Shown: positions 46,189-54,445, counted from the first letter of the stretch. The stretch: DNA of 64,000 bases from Nocardioides sp. (GCA_037045645.1 JBAOIH010000001.1:1488001-1552000); one strand, 5' to 3'. Program-made: numbers and translations. Notes: generated by a model from the letters alone, not told the origin.

Positions 46189-46212
46189 TAGGGTCGAAAT
46201 CATTGAGGAGGT
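46189..46212 (+). promoter_or_regulatory. Promoter and ribosome binding site of the proteasome ATPase gene
   Basis: TAGGGT at 46189-46194 would start a leadered mRNA. GAGGAGGT at 46205-46212, seven bases before ATG 46220, fixes the start. This is one of the few genes here with a strong SD as well as a nearby -10. Confidence 0.5.
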
Positions 46213-46219
46213 GGTCTTG

Positions 46220-47962
46220 ATGTCCACGTCACGAGACTCGGGCCGGACGCCCGAACAACTCACCGAGCAGGTGCGATTCCTGCAGGCCGAGATCTCCCAG
46301 TTGCGCCAGCGCCTCAGCGATGCGCCCGCACACAGCCGCGGACTGGAGTTGCGCTTGGCTGACACGCAGCGCTCCCTTGCCCAGGTGACCTCGCAGAACG
46401 AGCGGCTGGCGCAGACGCTGCGCGAAGCTCGCGACCAGATCACTCGCCTCAAGGAGGAGGTCGACCGGCTGGCTCAGCCACCGGCGGGGTTCGGCACGTT
46501 CTTGCAGCGCAACGACGATGACACGGTCGATGTCTTTACCGGAGGACGCAAACTCCGCGTGAGTGCGTCACCGGCGGTTCCGCTCGACTCGCTACGTCGC
46601 GGCCAGGAGGTCATGCTCAACGAAGCGCTGAACGTGGTCGCCGCGCTCGACTTCGAAGAGGTCGGGGAGGTGGTGATGTTCAAGGAGCTGCTCGCCGACG
46701 GCACGCGAGCCCTGGTCATCGCCAACGCCGACGAGGAGCGGGTCGTACGCCTGGCAGCGCCGCTGCGCGAGATCACGCTGCGTGCGGGCGACAGCCTGCT
46801 GATGGAGTCGCGCGCGGGCTATGCCTACGAGCGAGTCCCCAAATCCGAGGTGGAAGAACTGGTCCTCGAAGAGGTTCCGGACATCGAGTACGAGTCCATC
46901 GGCGGACTGATCTCCCAGATCGACCAGATCCGCGACGCGGTGGAGTTGCCCTACCTGCACCCCGAGTTGTTCTTGGAGCACAAACTCAAGCCCCCCAAGG
47001 GGGTCCTCCTCTATGGACCGCCCGGTTGCGGCAAGACGCTGATCGCCAAGGCCGTCGCGAACTCGCTGGCCAAGAAGGTCGCCGCGAAGACGGGCCAGGA
47101 GGGCAAGTCGTACTTCTTGAACATCAAGGGCCCCGAGTTGCTCAACAAGTACGTCGGGGAGACCGAGCGGCACATCCGACTGGTCTTCCAGCGCGCTCGC
47201 GAGAAGGCGTCGCACGGCACTCCGGTCATCGTCTTCTTCGATGAGATGGACTCCCTCTTCCGTACGCGCGGCTCGGGAGTCTCGTCGGACGTGGAGAACA
47301 CCATCGTGCCCCAGTTGCTCAGCGAGATCGACGGCGTGGAGTTGCTGGAGAACGTGCTCGTGATCGGTGCATCGAACCGTGAGGACATGATCGATCCGGC
47401 GATCCTGCGCCCGGGCCGACTGGACGTGAAGATCAAGATCGAGCGCCCTGACGCGGAGTCGGCGCGCGACATCTTCAGCAAGTACCTCACCGCAGATCTG
47501 CCGTTGCACACCGACGACGTTTCCGAATTCGGGGGCGACAAGCAGGCCTGTGTCACCGGCATGATCCAGGCGACGGTCGAGCGGATGTATACCGAGTCCG
47601 ACGACAACCGTTTCCTTGAGGTCACCTACGCGAACGGCGACAAGGAGGTCCTCTACTTCAAGGACTTCAACTCTGGTGCCATGATCCAGAACATCGTGGA
47701 TCGGGCGAAGAAGATGGCGATCAAGGACTTCCTCGACCACGGCCAGCACGGCCTGCGTGTCCAACACATGCTGCAGGCGTGCCTGGACGAGTTCAAGGAG
47801 AACGAGGACCTGCCCAACACCACCAACCCCGACGACTGGGCGAGGATCTCGGGCAAGAAGGGTGAGCGCATCGTCTTCATTCGGACGTTGATCACCGGCA
47901 AGCAGGGCACCGAGCCCGGCCGCTCGATCGACACGATGTCCAACACGGGTCAGTACCTGTAG
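46220..47962 (+). CDS. mpa: Proteasome-activating AAA+ ATPase (ARC/Mpa)
   Basis: 580 residues. The N-terminal coiled coil (about 10-85) binds Pup. OB folds extend to about 230. The AAA+ domain has Walker A GPPGCGKT at 266-273 and Walker B VIVFFDEMDSLF. The C terminus ends GQYL, the Gln-Tyr-Leu tail that docks into the 20S alpha ring and opens its gate. The hexamer threads pupylated proteins into PrcBA. The promoter faces away from trmI/GH16. It converges with a methyltransferase gene. Confidence 0.97.
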   Translation: MSTSRDSGRTPEQLTEQVRFLQAEISQLRQRLSDAPAHSRGLELRLADTQRSLAQVTSQNERLAQTLREARDQITRLKEEVDRLAQPPAGFGTFLQRNDDDTVDVFTGGRKLRVSASPAVPLDSLRRGQEVMLNEALNVVAALDFEEVGEVVMFKELLADGTRALVIANADEERVVRLAAPLREITLRAGDSLLMESRAGYAYERVPKSEVEELVLEEVPDIEYESIGGLISQIDQIRDAVELPYLHPELFLEHKLKPPKGVLLYGPPGCGKTLIAKAVANSLAKKVAAKTGQEGKSYFLNIKGPELLNKYVGETERHIRLVFQRAREKASHGTPVIVFFDEMDSLFRTRGSGVSSDVENTIVPQLLSEIDGVELLENVLVIGASNREDMIDPAILRPGRLDVKIKIERPDAESARDIFSKYLTADLPLHTDDVSEFGGDKQACVTGMIQATVERMYTESDDNRFLEVTYANGDKEVLYFKDFNSGAMIQNIVDRAKKMAIKDFLDHGQHGLRVQHMLQACLDEFKENEDLPNTTNPDDWARISGKKGERIVFIRTLITGKQGTEPGRSIDTMSNTGQYL

Positions 47963-48000
47963 CGAACGGCCCCTCGTCAGTGAACGGCCCGCGGCGCTGA

Positions 48001-48624
48001 TCAGGTGGCACGCGCAGCCCCGCGAGTCAGATAGGTCAGTGCTCGCCCAAGGCTCGGGCCGGCGAGATAGTGCTGCTGGATCGTCTCGATCACCAGGCCC
48101 GAGGCCTGAACCTGTGCTGGCACGTCGCGGGTGAGATGGCAGCCCCCCGCACACCGGCGCTGGAGGGGTTCGAGCCGCCGCTGCCAGCGGGCGACTCCCA
48201 CCTCCGGGCTCAGGCCGTGTTCGAGAAAGGCGAAGACCCCGCCGGGCTTGAGCACGCGTACGACCTCACTCAACGCCCTCTCGATGTCGGGAATCGTGCA
48301 CAGCGTGAACGTGGACAAGACACAGTCATAGGATCCCGACGCCTCGTCGAGACGCTGACCATCGAGGCCACGACGTTCCACGGGGATAGTGGCTCGGGCC
48401 CTACGGCGCTCGGACAGCGCCCAGCCGACGTCGGAGGGTTCGACCGCATGCACCGACTCGACAGCGTCGGGATACCAGCGCACATTGAGGCCCCCACCAA
48501 AGCCCAACTCGAGCACACGGCCGTACAGCGGCGCACAGGCCACCGCGCGCTCCTCGCCGACGTCGCGGCCCTTCAAAGCCGCGTCCGCAAGCCTGGGTAC
48601 GACATGCTCGGTCCACCACGCCAT
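48001..48624 (-). CDS. Class I SAM-dependent methyltransferase
   Basis: 207 residues from ATG 48624. SAM motif I is VLELGFGGGLNVRWYP, the post-I acidic turn AVEPSD, and the motif II/III region SYDCVLSTFTLCTIPDIERALSEVVRVLKPGG. These are features of UbiE/COQ5-like small-molecule methyltransferases. The substrate is unknown. The frame is open upstream to 48765, but that part is antisense of the microprotein gene and lacks conservation. It is wedged between the proteasome ATPase and dop on the opposite strand. Confidence 0.82.
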   Translation of the reverse strand: MAWWTEHVVPRLADAALKGRDVGEERAVACAPLYGRVLELGFGGGLNVRWYPDAVESVHAVEPSDVGWALSERRRARATIPVERRGLDGQRLDEASGSYDCVLSTFTLCTIPDIERALSEVVRVLKPGGVFAFLEHGLSPEVGVARWQRRLEPLQRRCAGGCHLTRDVPAQVQASGLVIETIQQHYLAGPSLGRALTYLTRGAARAT

Positions 48625-48648
48625 GGCTCCAGTCCACCAGACTCCGGT

Positions 48649-48654
48649 TAGGTT
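48649..48654 (+). promoter_or_regulatory. Leaderless-type -10 box of the microprotein gene
   Basis: TAGGTT, six bases before the ATG at 48661. This is the main support for that very short gene. Confidence 0.5.
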
Positions 48655-48660
48655 CGGGGC

Positions 48661-48732
48661 ATGAAATATCTCCTTCTTCTCGTGCTCTTCGTCGTCATCT
48701 TGTTCTTCGTCCTGCCCAAGTTGCGACGTTGA
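48661..48732 (+). CDS. 23-residue single-helix membrane microprotein
   Basis: The peptide begins MKYLLLLVLFVV, runs through ILFFVLP and ends KLRR. It is one uninterrupted transmembrane helix with Lys near the N end and a basic C end, so it probably spans the plasma membrane. No known family is recognised. Evidence for a gene: a hydrophobic, charge-bounded sequence with a proper stop, and TAGGTT six bases upstream, the same arrangement as pup, dop and pafA. It lies between divergent methyltransferase and dop promoters. Similar short hydrophobic ORFs sit upstream of dop in some actinobacteria, from general knowledge and unchecked. Confidence 0.6.
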   Translation: MKYLLLLVLFVVILFFVLPKLRR

Positions 48733-48764
48733 GGGGCGCCCCTGCCAGCCCTTCACGCGGGACA

Positions 48765-48770
48765 TAGGCT
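48765..48770 (+). promoter_or_regulatory. Leaderless-type -10 box of dop
   Basis: TAGGCT, six bases before the ATG at 48777. Confidence 0.55.
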
Positions 48771-48776
48771 CGCGTC

Positions 48777-50300
48777 ATGACCGTGCGACGCGTGATGGGG
48801 ACCGAGGTCGAGTACGGCATCTCGGTCCAGGGGCAGCCGCTGGCCAACCCGATGGTCGCGTCGTCGCACATCGTGAATGCGTACGCCAGCGCGACGGTGC
48901 ACGCGCGGCGGGCACGGTGGGATTTCGAGGAGGAGTCGCCACTGCGCGACGCCCGCGGCTTCGACCTCGGTCGCGCAGGTACGCCGACCCGTCGCAACTC
49001 ACCGACGAGGACCTCGGTCTGGCGAACGTGATCTTGACCAACGGCGCGCGGCTATACGTCGATCACGCGCACCCGGAGTACTCCACCCCCGAAGTCACGA
49101 CGCCTCTCGACGTCGTGCGGTGGGACAAGGCGGGGGAGCAGGTGATGCTCGATGCCTCCCGATTCGCCGCTCAGACCAAGGGGGCCGCGCCGATCCTGCT
49201 CTACAAGAACAACACCGACAACAAGGGCGTCTCGTACGGTGCGCACGAGAACTACCTGATGAGTCGGTACGACGCCCTTCGCCGACATCGTCAAGCACCT
49301 GATCCCGTTCTTCGTGTCGCGCCAGGTCGTGTGTGGGGCCGGCCGCGTCGGCATCGGCGTGGATGGGCGCGACCACGGATTCCAGATCAGTCAGAGAGCC
49401 GACTTCTTCGAGGTCGAAGTTGGACTCGAGACGACCCTCAAGCGGCCGATCATCAACACTCGCGACGAACCACACGCCGATCCTGATCGGCACCGCCGAC
49501 TGCACGTGATCATCGGCGACGCCAACCTCGCGGAAGTGTCGACGTACCTCAAAGTCGGCACGACGTCACTCGTCCTGGCGATGATCGAAGCGGGCTTCCT
49601 GAACAAGGACCTGACCGTGCTCGACTCGGTGAAGTCGTTGCAGAGGGTCTCGCATGATCCGAGCCTGCAACATCTGCTGACGTTGGCCGACGGCCGCCAG
49701 CTGACGGCCGTGCAGTTGCAACGCGAGTATCTCGATCGGGCGGTCGACTATGTCGAGTCCACTCTCGGAGCGGATGTCGACGTCCAGACTCATGACGTGC
49801 TGCACCGTTGGGTGTCCGTGCTGGATCGACTCGAACAAGATCCGATGCTGTGCGCGCGCGAGCTGGATTGGGTGGCGAAGTGGCGTCTGCTGACGCAGTA
49901 TCGTGACCGCGACGGACTCGAGTGGAGCGACGCGAAGTTGCATGCCATCGATCTTCAGTACAGCGACATCAGGCCGGAGAAGGGGCTGTATCAGCGCCTG
50001 GCCAACGCTGGCCGGATCGAACGCCTGCTTACGCCGGCCGAGGTGGACGATGCGATGCACCAGCCACCCGACGACACCCGCGCCTACTTCCGTGGCCGGT
50101 GCCTGGAGAAGTACGCCGACCATGTCGCCGCCGCATCGTGGGACTCGGTCATCTTCGACCTGCCGGGACGAGACGCGCAGCAGCGGATCCCGACGCTGGA
50201 CCCCCTACGCGGCACCCGCGCCTCCGTCGGCGACCTGATCGACGCCAGTGACACCGCCGAGGACCTCCTCCAAGCCCTCGCCCGCCCCACCGGTGGTTGA
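48777..50300 (+). pseudogene. dop: Depupylase (Dop) gene, frameshifted twice as read
   Basis: About 505 residues of recognisable Dop: RVMGTEVEYGIS, ESPLRDARGFDL, ANVILTNGARLYVDHAHPE, LYKNNTDNKG, RPIINTRDEPHAD, ELDWVAKW and FDLPGRD. As written, translation from 48777 stops at 49029-49031. The conserved frame moves at 48976-48981 and returns at about 49269. Dropping C48976 and A48981 restores REVADPSQ; dropping A49269 restores MSRSTPF. The net change is three bases, so the distal two thirds is open and intact. Dop removes Pup from proteins and, where needed, deamidates Pup. The stop (TGA at 50298) lies in the first repeat element. Real decay or sequence error is undecided. Confidence 0.85.
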
Positions 50301-50607
50301 GGAGCCCGCACAGCGGGCGTCTCGAAACCACACCCCCGGCCCACCGGTGGTTGAGGAGCCCGCGCAGCGGGCGTCTCGAAACCACACGCTCCCATCCCAC
50401 CGGTGGTTGAGGAGCCCGCGCAGCGGGCGTCTCGAAACCACACGCTCGCGTTCTACCGGTGGTTGAGGAGCCCGCACAGCGGGCGTCTCGAAACCACACG
50501 CTCCCATCCCACCGGTGGTTGAGGAGCCCGCACAGCGGGCGTCTCGAAACCACACGCTCCCATCCCACCGGTGGTTGAGGAGCCCGCAGCGGGCGTCTCG
50601 AAACCAC
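50291..50607. repeat. Six-copy palindromic repeat array downstream of dop
   Basis: Elements start at 50291, 50345, 50403, 50459, 50515 and 50571 (54-58-base period). Each runs GTGGTTGAGGAGCCCGC.CAGCGGGCGTCTCGAAACCAC; the last lacks two bases of the core. The core GCCCGC/GCGGGC is a hairpin inside the outer GTGGTT/AACCAC match. Spacers are mostly ACGCTCCCATCCCACCG. With 50623-50673 this fills the gene-free stretch after dop. Confidence 0.96.
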
Positions 50608-50622
50608 ACGCTCCCATCCACA

Positions 50623-50643
50623 GGCCAGCAGAAGTTGCTGGCC
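50623..50643. terminator. Perfect inverted repeat before the GIY-YIG gene
   Basis: GGCCAGCA, GAAGT, TGCTGGCC: eight-base arms with a five-base loop, unlike the repeat family in sequence. It may be a terminator or processing hairpin for the repeat transcript, or a regulatory site 31 bases before the GIY-YIG ATG. Confidence 0.45.
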
Positions 50644-50673
50644 TCGGCGCTATTCACCGGGGAGCGTGGTCCG

Positions 50674-50959
50674 ATGCCTTGGACCTACATCCTGAAATGC
50701 TCGGACGACTCGTACTACGTCGGCAGCACCGTGAACCTTGAGGCGCGACTCTCTCAGCATCGTGACGGACGCGGCGCCGCGTACACCCGCCACCGCCTCC
50801 CCGTGATCCTCGTCTGGGCTGCGGAATTCGACCGGATCGAGGAAGCTTTTCGCGTTCGAGAAGCGCGTGCAGGGGTGGTCGCGCAGGAAGAGGGAGGCGC
50901 TGATCACCGACCGCCTCGATCTGCTGCCTGGGTTGTCACGAAGGGGACCGTCTGACTAA
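50674..50959 (+). pseudogene. GIY-YIG nuclease (UPF0213-like), frameshifted near residue 59
   Basis: The N-terminal GIY-YIG core is clear: WTYILKCSDDSYYVGSTVNLEARLSQH has the YIL...YVG pair and the catalytic Arg. AAYTRHRLPVILVW follows. One extra T at 50847-50850 shifts the frame. Removing it gives EEAFAFEKRVQGWSRRKRE with the metal-binding Glu, then ALITDRLDLLPGL, and a stop at 50957-50959. The full length would be about 94 residues. As read, the frame continues to 50955 with altered sequence. The gene is flanked on each side by palindromic repeat arrays in opposite orientation and separates dop from pup. Confidence 0.75.
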
Positions 50960-50961
50960 CC

Positions 50962-51194
50962 GTGGTTTCGAGACGCGCCTGCGGCGCTCCTCAACCACCG
51001 GTGGGGGACGTCGTTTCGAGACGCGCCTGCGGCGCTCCTCAACCACCGGTCGAGGACGTGGTCTCGAGACGCGCCTGCGGCGCTCCTCAACCACCGGTCG
51101 GGGACGTCGTTTCGAGATGCCCGCTGCGCGGGCTCCTCAACCACCGGTCGGGGACGTGGTTTCGAGATGCCCGCTGCGCGGGCTCCTCAACCAC
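50962..51194. repeat. Five-copy palindromic repeat array upstream of pup
   Basis: Elements start at 50962, 51010, 51058, 51106 and 51156 (48-50-base period), running GTGGTTTCGAGACGCGCC...CTCCTCAACCAC, inverted relative to the array at 50291. The first three have core GCGCCTGCGGCGC and the last two GCCCGCTGCGCGGGC. Some begin GTCGTT. The array starts two bases after the GIY-YIG stop and ends 11 bases before the pup -10 box. Confidence 0.96.
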
Positions 51195-51205
51195 CTGGTG
51201 GGGGA

Positions 51206-51211
51206 TAGGGT
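51206..51211 (+). promoter_or_regulatory. Leaderless-type -10 box of pup-prcBA
   Basis: TAGGGT, six bases before the ATG at 51218. The -35 region would fall inside the last repeat element. Confidence 0.55.
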
Positions 51212-51217
51212 CGGAAC

Positions 51218-51415
51218 ATGGCCCAGGAACAGAAGCAGCCGCGCAAGTCGTCCCAAGACGAGGCGGTCACCGAAGAGGTCGTGGAGACCGATGTCGCCGA
51301 GCGGAAGGAAGTGCTCGACGACGATGTCGACGCGATCCTGGACGAGATCGACGAGGTGCTGGAGAGCAACGCCGAGGACTTCGTGAAGTCGTTCATCCAG
51401 AAGGGCGGGGAGTAG
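51218..51415 (+). CDS. pup: Prokaryotic ubiquitin-like protein Pup
   Basis: 65 residues, disordered and acidic, as the family is. The C-terminal half (DDVDAILDEIDEVLE, EDFVKSFIQKGG) is the ARC-binding region. The final residues are Gly-Gly-Glu, so the gene encodes the conjugation-ready form directly; many relatives end in Gln and need Dop to deamidate it. PafA links the terminal Glu gamma-carboxylate to lysines of targets. The stop TAG shares its G with the GTG of prcB. Confidence 0.96.
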   Translation: MAQEQKQPRKSSQDEAVTEEVVETDVAERKEVLDDDVDAILDEIDEVLESNAEDFVKSFIQKGGE

Positions 51416-52251
51416 TGCCGCACGCGGACGCGCGCCTTTCCAGTGTGTTCTTGCGCCCCGGCACGTCGTCCTTCGCCGACTTCTTGACCGAGGCGGCACC
51501 GGAACTGCTGCCCAGTCGTCGGGCGCTGCCAGCGGGCCAAGCCGCCGACCTCGCCCCACATGCGACCACGATCGTGGCGGCCGCGTTCCCAGGCGGGGTC
51601 GTGATGGCCGGAGACCGCCGCGCCACGATGGGCAACATCATCGCGCAACGCGACATCGAGAAGGTGTTCCCTGCCGACGAGTTCTCGGCCGTGGGGATCG
51701 CCGGCACTGCCGGCCTTGCCGTCGAGATGGTGCGGCTCTTCCAGACCGAGCTGGAGCACTACGAGAAGATCGAGGGCATCACGCTCTCCATGGACGGCAA
51801 GGCGAACCGGCTCGCCGCCCTGATCCGCGCAAATCTCGGACTGGCGATGCAAGGACTCGCCGTGGTGCCGCTCTTCGCCGGGTACGACCACGAGGCCGAC
51901 CAGGGCCGGATCTTCTCCTACGACGTCACGGGCGGGCGTTATGAGGAGACCGCGTTCCACAGCGTCGGCTCCGGGTCGCTGTTCGCGCGCGGCTCACTCA
52001 AGAAGCTCTACCGCGACGATCTGTCCGCCGAGGAGTGCGTCACCGCGGTCGTACAGGCGCTCTATGACGCCGCCGATGACGATTCCGCGACCGGCGGACC
52101 TGACATCGCGCGCAGGATCTTCCCGGTGGTGCACGTGATCACCGCCGAGGGCGGGACACGCATGCCCGACGCCGAGGTCGCCCGGATCGCCGACCGCATC
52201 CTGGAGAGTCGTCTGACCCGCCCGGACGGTCCCGCGGCATCGCTGACGTGA
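51415..52251 (+). CDS. prcB: Proteasome beta subunit
   Basis: 278 residues. A propeptide of 50 residues ends HA, just before the catalytic Thr51 (TTIVAAAFPGGVVMAGDRRAT). Self-cleavage there frees the N-terminal Thr nucleophile. The residue before Thr is Ala where Gly is common. The rest of the beta fold is regular (VGIAGTAGLAVEMV, GSGSLFARGSLKKLY). It forms the inner rings of the 20S core. The GTG overlaps the pup stop by one base, so translation is coupled. Confidence 0.95.
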   Translation: MPHADARLSSVFLRPGTSSFADFLTEAAPELLPSRRALPAGQAADLAPHATTIVAAAFPGGVVMAGDRRATMGNIIAQRDIEKVFPADEFSAVGIAGTAGLAVEMVRLFQTELEHYEKIEGITLSMDGKANRLAALIRANLGLAMQGLAVVPLFAGYDHEADQGRIFSYDVTGGRYEETAFHSVGSGSLFARGSLKKLYRDDLSAEECVTAVVQALYDAADDDSATGGPDIARRIFPVVHVITAEGGTRMPDAEVARIADRILESRLTRPDGPAASLT

Positions 52252-52294
52252 TCTCGACCCGCTCGCTCGATTCGAACCTGGAAGTGAACCATCT

Positions 52295-53038
52295 ATGAGC
52301 ATGCCGTTCTATGTCTCGCCCGAGCAGTTGATGAAGGATCGTGCCGACTTCGCTCGCAAGGGCATCGCCCGCGGACGTTCCGTCGTCGCGGTGCAGTACG
52401 CCGACGGCCTCCTGTTCGCCTCGGAGAATCCCAGTCAGGCCTTGCACAAGGTCTCCGAGATCTACGACCGGATCGCCTTCGCCGCAGTGGGGCGCTATAA
52501 CGAGTTCGAGAACCTGCGCATCGCGGGCGTACGACTGGCCGACATGCGCGGGTATTCCTACGACCGCCGCGACGTGACCGGCCGCGGCCTGGCCAACGCG
52601 TACGCCCAGACGCTCGGGACGATCTTCTCCTCCGGCGGGGAGAAGCCGTACGAGGTCGAACTCTTCGTCGGCGAGATCGGCGATGTGGCAGCCGACGACC
52701 AGATCTATCGACTGACGTACGACGGCCAGGTCGCCGACGAGCACCGTTATGCCGTGATGGGTGGAGCGGCCGACGTGGTGTCGGCCTATCTGGAGGAGCA
52801 CTTCGCCGACGACCTCGACCTGGCAGGAGCCGTACGCCTGGCCACCGCCGCGCTGGGTCACAGCGAAGCCGGTGATCGGGTGATCGCAGCGGACGACCTC
52901 GAAGTCGCGGTGCTGGATCGCACCCGCACTCAGCCGCGCAAGTTCGTACGCCTGGTCGGGCCTCGACTGCAAGCGTTGCTGGGGGAGCGCGGCCCGGAGT
53001 CGCCGTCGCCAGAGCCTGGGGAGCCCGACGAGGCCTGA
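52295..53038 (+). CDS. prcA: Proteasome alpha subunit
   Basis: 247 residues. MPFYVSPEQLMKDRADFARKGIARGRSVVAVQY is the gating N terminus and helix H0 of bacterial alpha subunits. The fold continues to AVLDRTRTQPRKF, with a short acidic tail (ESPSPEPGEPDEA). Alpha rings cap the chamber and receive the QYL tails of the ATPase. GGAAG precedes the ATG. It lies 43 bases after prcB. Confidence 0.95.
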   Translation: MSMPFYVSPEQLMKDRADFARKGIARGRSVVAVQYADGLLFASENPSQALHKVSEIYDRIAFAAVGRYNEFENLRIAGVRLADMRGYSYDRRDVTGRGLANAYAQTLGTIFSSGGEKPYEVELFVGEIGDVAADDQIYRLTYDGQVADEHRYAVMGGAADVVSAYLEEHFADDLDLAGAVRLATAALGHSEAGDRVIAADDLEVAVLDRTRTQPRKFVRLVGPRLQALLGERGPESPSPEPGEPDEA

Positions 53039-53071
53039 GCGCGTCTGACCGCGCGCGCTGGACGGCGCACC

Positions 53072-53077
53072 TAGGCT
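53072..53077 (+). promoter_or_regulatory. Leaderless-type -10 box of pafA
   Basis: TAGGCT, six bases before the ATG at 53084; pafA therefore has its own promoter besides read-through from prcA. Confidence 0.55.
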
Positions 53078-53083
53078 GGCCAC

Positions 53084-54445
53084 ATGGACCGCCGCATCTT
53101 CGGGATCGAGAACGAGTACGGCGTCACCTGCACTTTTCATGGACAACGCCGGCTCAGCCCGGACGAGGTCGCGCGCTATCTCTTCCGCAAAGTCGTCGCG
53201 TGGGGCAGAAGCAGCAACGTCTTCTTGCGCAACGGCGCTCGGCTCTATCTCGACGTCGGCAGCCACCCGGAGTACGCGACTCCTGAGTGCGACGACATCG
53301 TCGAGCTCGTCACCCACGACAAGGCCGGCGAACGCATCCTGGAGGGCCTGCTGACCGATGCCGAAGAACGTCTTCACGACGAAGGCATCGAGGGCGATAT
53401 CTACCTGTTCAAGAACAACACCGATTCGGCCGGCAACTCCTACGGCTGCCACGAGAACTTCCTGGTCTCCAGGTCGGGGGAGTTCTCCCGACTCGCTGAC
53501 GTCTTGATCCCGTTCCTGGTGAGCCGCCAGATCATGGTGGGCGCGGGCAAGGTCGTGCAGACCGCACGGGGCGCGCAGTACAGCGTCAGCCAGCGCGCCG
53601 AGCACATCTGGGAGGGCGTCTCCAGCGCCACGACCCGTAGTCGCCCGATCATCAACACCCGCGACGAACCGCACGCCGACGCGGAGAAGTATCGCCGCCT
53701 GCACGTCATCGTCGGCGACTCCAACATGAGTGAGACCACCACCCTGCTCAAAGTGGCCTCGGCGGATCTGGTGCTGCGGATGATCGAGGAGGGCGTGGTG
53801 ATGCGCGACCTCACGATGGAGAACCCCATCCGGGCGATCCGAGAGATCGCCCAGGACATGACCGGACGTCGCAAGGTGCGCCTCAACAACGGCCGAGAGG
53901 CCAGCGCGTTGGACATCCAGACCGAATACCTGGGCAAGGCGCGCGACTTCGTCGACCGGCGCCAGATCTCCACGCCGGTGATCGAGCGGGCCCTCGACCT
54001 GTGGGAGCGCTCGCTGAAGGCGGTCGAGTCCGACGACCTTGGGCTGATCGAGCGCGAGATCGACTGGGTGATCAAGTGGAAGCTGATCGAGCGCTATCGC
54101 GCCAAGCACGGGCTGGCGATGGAGCATCCCCGAGTCGCCCAGTTGGATCTGGCCTACCACGACATCCGTCGCGACCGCGGCCTCTACTACCTCTTGGAGA
54201 AGCGTGGCGCCGTGGCGCGGGTGACCACCGATCTGGCGATCTTCCAGGCCAAGACGGTGCCGCCGCAGACCACCCGCGCGAAACTGAGAGGTGAATTCAT
54301 CCGGCGCGCCCAGGAGAGGCGCCGCGATTTCACCGTCGACTGGGTCCATCTGAAGTTGAACGACCAGGCCCAGCGCACCGTGTTGTGCAAAGACCCGTTC
54401 CGAGCCGAGGACGAGCGCGTGCAGCGCCTCTTGGACGGCATGTGA
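53084..54445 (+). CDS. pafA: Pup-protein ligase
   Basis: 453 residues, glutamine-synthetase-like fold, homologous to Dop but intact. RRIFGIENEYGVTCTF begins with the Mg-ATP-binding Glu residues. YLDVGSHPEYATPECDD, LFKNNTDSAGNSYGCHENF, RPIINTRDEPHADAEKYRRLH and REIDWVIKWKLIERY are family blocks. It phosphorylates the Pup C-terminal Glu and joins it to substrate lysines. The C-terminal Pup-interacting region ends DPFRAEDERVQRLLDGM. Confidence 0.97.
   Translation: MDRRIFGIENEYGVTCTFHGQRRLSPDEVARYLFRKVVAWGRSSNVFLRNGARLYLDVGSHPEYATPECDDIVELVTHDKAGERILEGLLTDAEERLHDEGIEGDIYLFKNNTDSAGNSYGCHENFLVSRSGEFSRLADVLIPFLVSRQIMVGAGKVVQTARGAQYSVSQRAEHIWEGVSSATTRSRPIINTRDEPHADAEKYRRLHVIVGDSNMSETTTLLKVASADLVLRMIEEGVVMRDLTMENPIRAIREIAQDMTGRRKVRLNNGREASALDIQTEYLGKARDFVDRRQISTPVIERALDLWERSLKAVESDDLGLIEREIDWVIKWKLIERYRAKHGLAMEHPRVAQLDLAYHDIRRDRGLYYLLEKRGAVARVTTDLAIFQAKTVPPQTTRAKLRGEFIRRAQERRRDFTVDWVHLKLNDQAQRTVLCKDPFRAEDERVQRLLDGM

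Noticed and set aside
48976..49270. Programmed ribosomal frameshifting in dop
   Set aside because: No slippery heptamer or downstream structure is seen at either site, and dop is not known to need recoding.
50291..51194. CRISPR array (regular 39-base repeats with 17-base spacers)
   Set aside because: Spacers are nearly identical to one another, the repeats are long palindromes in two orientations, and no cas gene is near.
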